Shown here: piece after piece, positions 60,300-64,000 of the stretch
How the letters are laid out: every line of letters begins with the position of its first letter
Numbering within the stretch: position 1 is the first letter of the stretch
Origin: Zizania palustris
Lineage: Eukaryota; Streptophyta; Magnoliopsida; Poales; Poaceae
Assembly: GCA_019279435.1 (NCBI GenBank)
Contig: JAAALK010000084.1
Location: 12,914,916-12,978,915, forward strand
Direction of reading: 5' to 3'
DNA length: 64,000 nt
Translations under genes and position numbers: made by a program
Notes under the pieces: generated by a model
What the model was told of the DNA's origin: nothing
Database searches by the model: none
The model's input: the letters and a program-made list of their open reading frames with translations, nothing else

Positions 60300-60540
60300 C
60301 TCCTTCGGCTCTTTTTGCGAATACTATCAAACCAGTGGTTTGGAATTCACAGTGGTCTCCTTGGACTCTTTTTACGAATGCTTTCAAGCCGGAGCTTGGA
60401 ATCCGCATCATTTGGTCTCCTTGGACTCTTTTTACGGATGCTTTCAAGCCGGAGCTTGGAATCCGCATTATTTGGTCTCCTTGGACTCTTTTTACGGATG
60501 CTTTCAAGCCTGTGGCTTGGAATCCATTTTCTTAGTGACT
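60300..60540. repeat. 60-bp tandem repeat, about four units
   Basis: Exact 60-base period: TTGGACTCTTTTTACG at 60361, 60421 and 60481, and a diverged unit before them (60304). Core AAGCCGGAGCTTGGAATCCG. Same position and period as 2141-2444 in copy A but mostly different sequence. The zone between the opposite-strand gene and pol is therefore turning over quickly. Confidence 0.9.
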
Positions 60541-60724
60541 TTCCCACCTCGTCGAAAGCTTCAGACCAGTGGTCTGAAGTTCGAAAAATATGATTCAAAT
60601 TAATGACACTTCCCTCCCAGTCAACTTCGCTATTCTAGTGCGTCCACTAGAAGTGGGAAGTATGTGGGGGGTAGGCATTATCTGAACCATATGCTTTATT
60701 GATTCGGAAGGCATTTACAAATGA

Positions 60725-63700
60725 TTACAAGGACCCCTTTTCGAAATATCGCTTTAGGTGCTCCGCATGCCATGTATGTGCTAACTCTTCGCCTTCCAAA
60801 TTGGCTAACATAAAAGAACCAGGGCGCCCTGAGCGGACAATTAAGTATGGACCTTCCCACTTATTTCCTAATTTCCCTGGCGCTACAATACTTCGCAACA
60901 CGAGATGACTCGGCCTAAGTTCATTAATCTTGGCCTTCGGGTCGAACCAAGCCTTTGTCTGCTGGTGATACTTTGACAAATTGGCGACATCCCGAAGTCT
61001 TGTCTCTTCTGTTAAATCAAGCGAAGTTTGCCTTTCTGCTTCTATTTCCGATTCGGTGCTGCGAAGGGATCCTCCTTTAAGCTCCGTTGGCGTCATAGCT
61101 TCGTCTCCGAATAATAGTCTTAAAGGAGTGAAACTCGTAGACCTTGTCTGAGTTGTCCGAATGGACCATAAGATCTTCGGGAGCTCTTCGGTCCACAATC
61201 CTTTTGCCAATCCCACAATTCTTCGATTCAACCCTGACAAGATATTACCATTGGCTCTTTCAACAGCTCCGTTAGACTGAGGATGTCTTACTGCAGCAAA
61301 ACATAATTGGATGCCTAAATCTTCACAAAATTTCCTGAAGAGTTCTACATCGAATTGTGTTCCATTGTCGACTGTTAGCTGCCGAGGCACTCCAAACCGG
61401 CATATGATATTTTTCCAGAAAAATTTCTGTACATTATTCGAAGTGATAGCTGTTAGGGGCTCTCCTTCGACCCACTTAGAAAAGTACTCAATTGCTACCA
61501 CTGCGAATTTCAAATTTCCTTTTGCTATTGGGAAGGGGCCAATAAGATCCATGCCCCATCTGGCCATAGGCCATACTGGAGCAATGACTTGAAGAGTTGT
61601 TGTTGGGCGATGACTTCTTCGTCTCATCCACTGACATCCTTGGCAAGTGCGGACTAAGCTCTCCGCATCAGCTACTATTGTAGGCCAATAAAGCCCCCGG
61701 CGAAGTGTCTTTCCTGCCAAAGCTCGAGGGGCCAAATGGCTACCGCAGAGCCCTTCATGAATTTCTCGGAGAATTTCTTGACCTTCTTTTTGAGATATAC
61801 ATCGGAGCAAAGGGGAACATACTCCGGCCTTATACAAAATACCGTTGATTATATGATAATTCCGAATTCTGAGATTCAACCTCGAAAGCTGTGGCCCTTC
61901 AGACATATTTGCTTCTCCTTGCAACAATTCCATAATTGAACTTCGCCAATCTGTACTTGGAATGCAAAGGACTTCCACAAAAGGGATTTGTGGCACCGAA
62001 GGTGTACTGAGTTCTTCATAAAAAGCCTCTTCTGGTATGTCCATAGCTCCGGCTGCAGCTTTTACTAAGATGTCAGCTTGCACATTGTCTGCTCTGGGTA
62101 TACTCCGAATGGAAATCCCTTTAAATGCTGCTTCAATCTTACGGATTTCTTCCAAGTATTTTGCAAGCTGTGGATGCTGAACTTGAAAGCTCTTGTCCAC
62201 GTGACCTGCTACAATCTGGGAATCTGTCTTAATAACAACTCTTGTAGCCCCTAGAGTACATGCCTTTCGAAGTCCCAATATAATTCCTTCATACTCTGCT
62301 GTATTATTAGTAGATTTAAAGTTTAGTCTTGCGGAGTACATTGCCTTTTGCCCTGAAGGCGAAATTATCACTGCTCCGACACCTGCGCTAGATGCTTGGA
62401 AAGCTCCATCAGAGTAAATAGTCCAAATCCCTTCACTTGGCTTCTCCGGAGCCCATGCTGCGGGGGGAGTCCATTCTGCCACGAAGTCCGCCAACACTTG
62501 TGACTTAATTGCTGTTCTTGCCACAAAGGATATGCCGAAGGGTGCCAACTCAATAGCCCATTTCCCAATTCTTCCTGTAGAATCCTTACTTCGGAGCATA
62601 TCTCCCAAAGGATATGAAGTTGGTACAATTACATTATGTGCCAAGAAATAATGCCTTAACTTCCTCGAAGCCATTATCAGAGCATAAGTGAATTTCTCAA
62701 GCTCGAAATATCTTGTTTTTGCTCTAGACAATGCTTCGGACACAAAATAAACTGGATTCTGAACAAACTTCCGGTTGAAATCAACCTCTTTGACAAGGAC
62801 TGCACTAACAGCAGAGCCAGTAGCTGCAAGGTAAAGGAGTAGGGTTTCGTCCGCACTAGGCACCGTGAGTGTAGCGAGGTTACTGAGATAATTCTTAATA
62901 TCTTCGAAGCTCTTTTGAAACTCTGATGTCCATGCAAAATCTTCGGACCCCTTTAATGCTTTGAAAATGGGCAAACTTCTCTCCGCAGACCTTGCCAAAA
63001 ACCTGCTAAGTTCTGCAAGGAGACCAGTCAGCTTTTGCACTTGCTTTAAATTCTCCGGGGAAGTCATCCTTTGCAACGCAGTTATCTGGGTGGGGCTAGC
63101 TTTGATCCCTCTGCTTGAAACTAGATACCCTAACAATTTTCCAGCCTATGCCCCGAAGATACATTTTTCGGGGTTAAGACGGATCCCACATGCCCGAAGG
63201 CTATTGAATGTTTCTGTTAAGTCTAGGCTATGTTGGTGCTTTAGAGCACTCTTTATTACAATATCATCCATATAGGCCTCTACATTGCGACCTAATTGAT
63301 GACCTAGGGCGTTAGCAATTAACATCGAAAAAGTAGCCCCGACATTTCTTAAGCCAAAGGGCATTCTTACATAACAGAAGACTCCTGAAGGAGTTACAAA
63401 GCTTGTCTTGATTTCATCTTCGCGCTTTAGCCAAATTTGATGATAGCCGGAGTATGCGTCGAGGAAGGTTAATAACTCCGAACCAGCAGTAGAGTCAACC
63501 ACTTGATCAATTCGGGGCAGGGGGTAGGGGTCACGGGGGCATGTTTTATTCAAAGATGTAAAATCAATACACATGCGCCACTTCCCGGAAGATTTCTTCC
63601 TAACGAAGACTGGGTTGGCTAACCACTCCGTATGAGCCACTTCTCTGATAATCCCAGCCTTCAGCAGTTTTTCCACTTCGTCTTTGGCAAGGATGGCCCT

Positions 63701-64000
63701 CTCCATAGACAGCTTCCGGAGTCCTTGCCGAACAGACCGAGCCTTCGGGTTCACGAGTAAACCGTGTTCAATAATATCCCGACTGACTCCGGTGATGTCT
63801 TCATCAGACCAAGCAAAGACATCTAAATTCTCCTCAACTACTTTTTCTAACGAAGTAGCGACTTCTGGAGGCAAGTCTTTGCCAAACTGAAATGAATATT
63901 CCTTGCCATCTTTGACAATGACCTTCATTGCAATCTCTCCTTCAGGGCTTGGCCTTGGGAAGGACTTCTTCGAAGATTCGCTTGGAGCAGAGAAAACTTC
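60725..64000 (-). pseudogene. Pol (RT, two RNase H, integrase), Tat copy B
   Basis: The frame is open at the window edge and runs to 60725, with one in-frame stop TAG at 63148-63146 (between CIFGA and AGKLLGYL in RT; copy A has a Lys codon there). Domains on the minus strand: RT with YMDD, first RNase H-like region with the Asp-to-Ala change as in copy A (LLLYLAATGSAVSAVL), second RNase H (IYSDGAF, NNTAEYEG, KTDSQ), HHCC finger (HEGLCGSH..CQGCQ) and integrase core (DNGTQFD, HPQSNGAVERANG), ending at YFEKGSL. Unlike copy A, the finger-to-integrase junction is in frame here. The nonsense codon makes it inactive without recoding or complementation. Confidence 0.92.

Larger units (their letters stand above)
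55613..64000 (-). mobile_element. Ty3/gypsy Tat-lineage retrotransposon, copy B (partial)
   Basis: From left: the last 221 bp of the 3' LTR (55613-55833, ending CCCCCAACA, its other half deleted), polypurine tract (complement of 55834-55843), opposite-strand gene (56273-59900), 60-bp tandem repeats (60300-60540), integrase to RT (60725-64000). The window ends inside pol, so gag and the 5' LTR are not seen. It has the same order and orientation as copy A. Protein identity in pol is high, and the spacing of parts is conserved. Confidence 0.9.

Overview
The window is plant nuclear DNA, and a grass (Poaceae) is the best fit. The evidence is spliced genes with GT..AG introns, Tourist-like and hAT MITEs of grass type, nested Ty3/gypsy and Ty1/copia LTR elements, a PIF-type bHLH gene, a MIR160 hairpin and an intron-containing elongator tRNA-Met. 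Most of the 64 kb is transposable-element DNA. Host genes are few and lie mainly between about 11.7 and 21.6 kb. I could not assign genus or species.

Layout. 1-8650: a minus-strand Tat-lineage Ty3/gypsy element (copy A), from its 5' LTR at 8156-8650 to an intron-containing gene on the opposite strand at the window start. 9249-10545: a decayed CACTA-like element. 11749-12192: promoter and hairpin of a MIR160 gene (plus). 12638-12885: hAT MITE with a perfect 8-bp duplication. 12985-13440: dead LINE. 15090-15179: tRNA-Met(CAU) with intron (minus). 15535-17799: decayed LTR element interrupted by a solo Tat LTR (16339-16830, duplication CATCC). 19739-21586: a complete seven-exon PIF/PIL bHLH gene (minus), whose upstream side carries two MITEs and then a large Helitron.

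22661-38468: a putative 15.8-kb Helitron (A|TC...CTAG|T ends, 3' hairpin). It carries exons for a basic-region N-terminus (24251-25090), a nested 2.18-kb tandem array (25241-33250) and a Ulp1/C48 gene with two peptidase-like modules (35057-38285). The second module has lost the catalytic cysteine. Splice phases suggest that the N-terminal exons and the Ulp1 exons are one gene split by the array. No Rep or helicase was found, so the element looks non-autonomous. This is the least ordinary object in the window.

38469-44267 is AT-rich with one Tourist-like MITE that houses a 42-bp minisatellite. 44268-64000 is a nest of LTR elements: a gag fragment with an initiator-Met-type primer site, a decayed copia element, a pair of LTRs in inverted orientation around opposite-strand ORFs, a Tat LTR split by a 990-bp solo LTR (duplication TTTAA), an unidentified repeat-rich insert, and a second Tat copy (copy B) that runs off the right edge.
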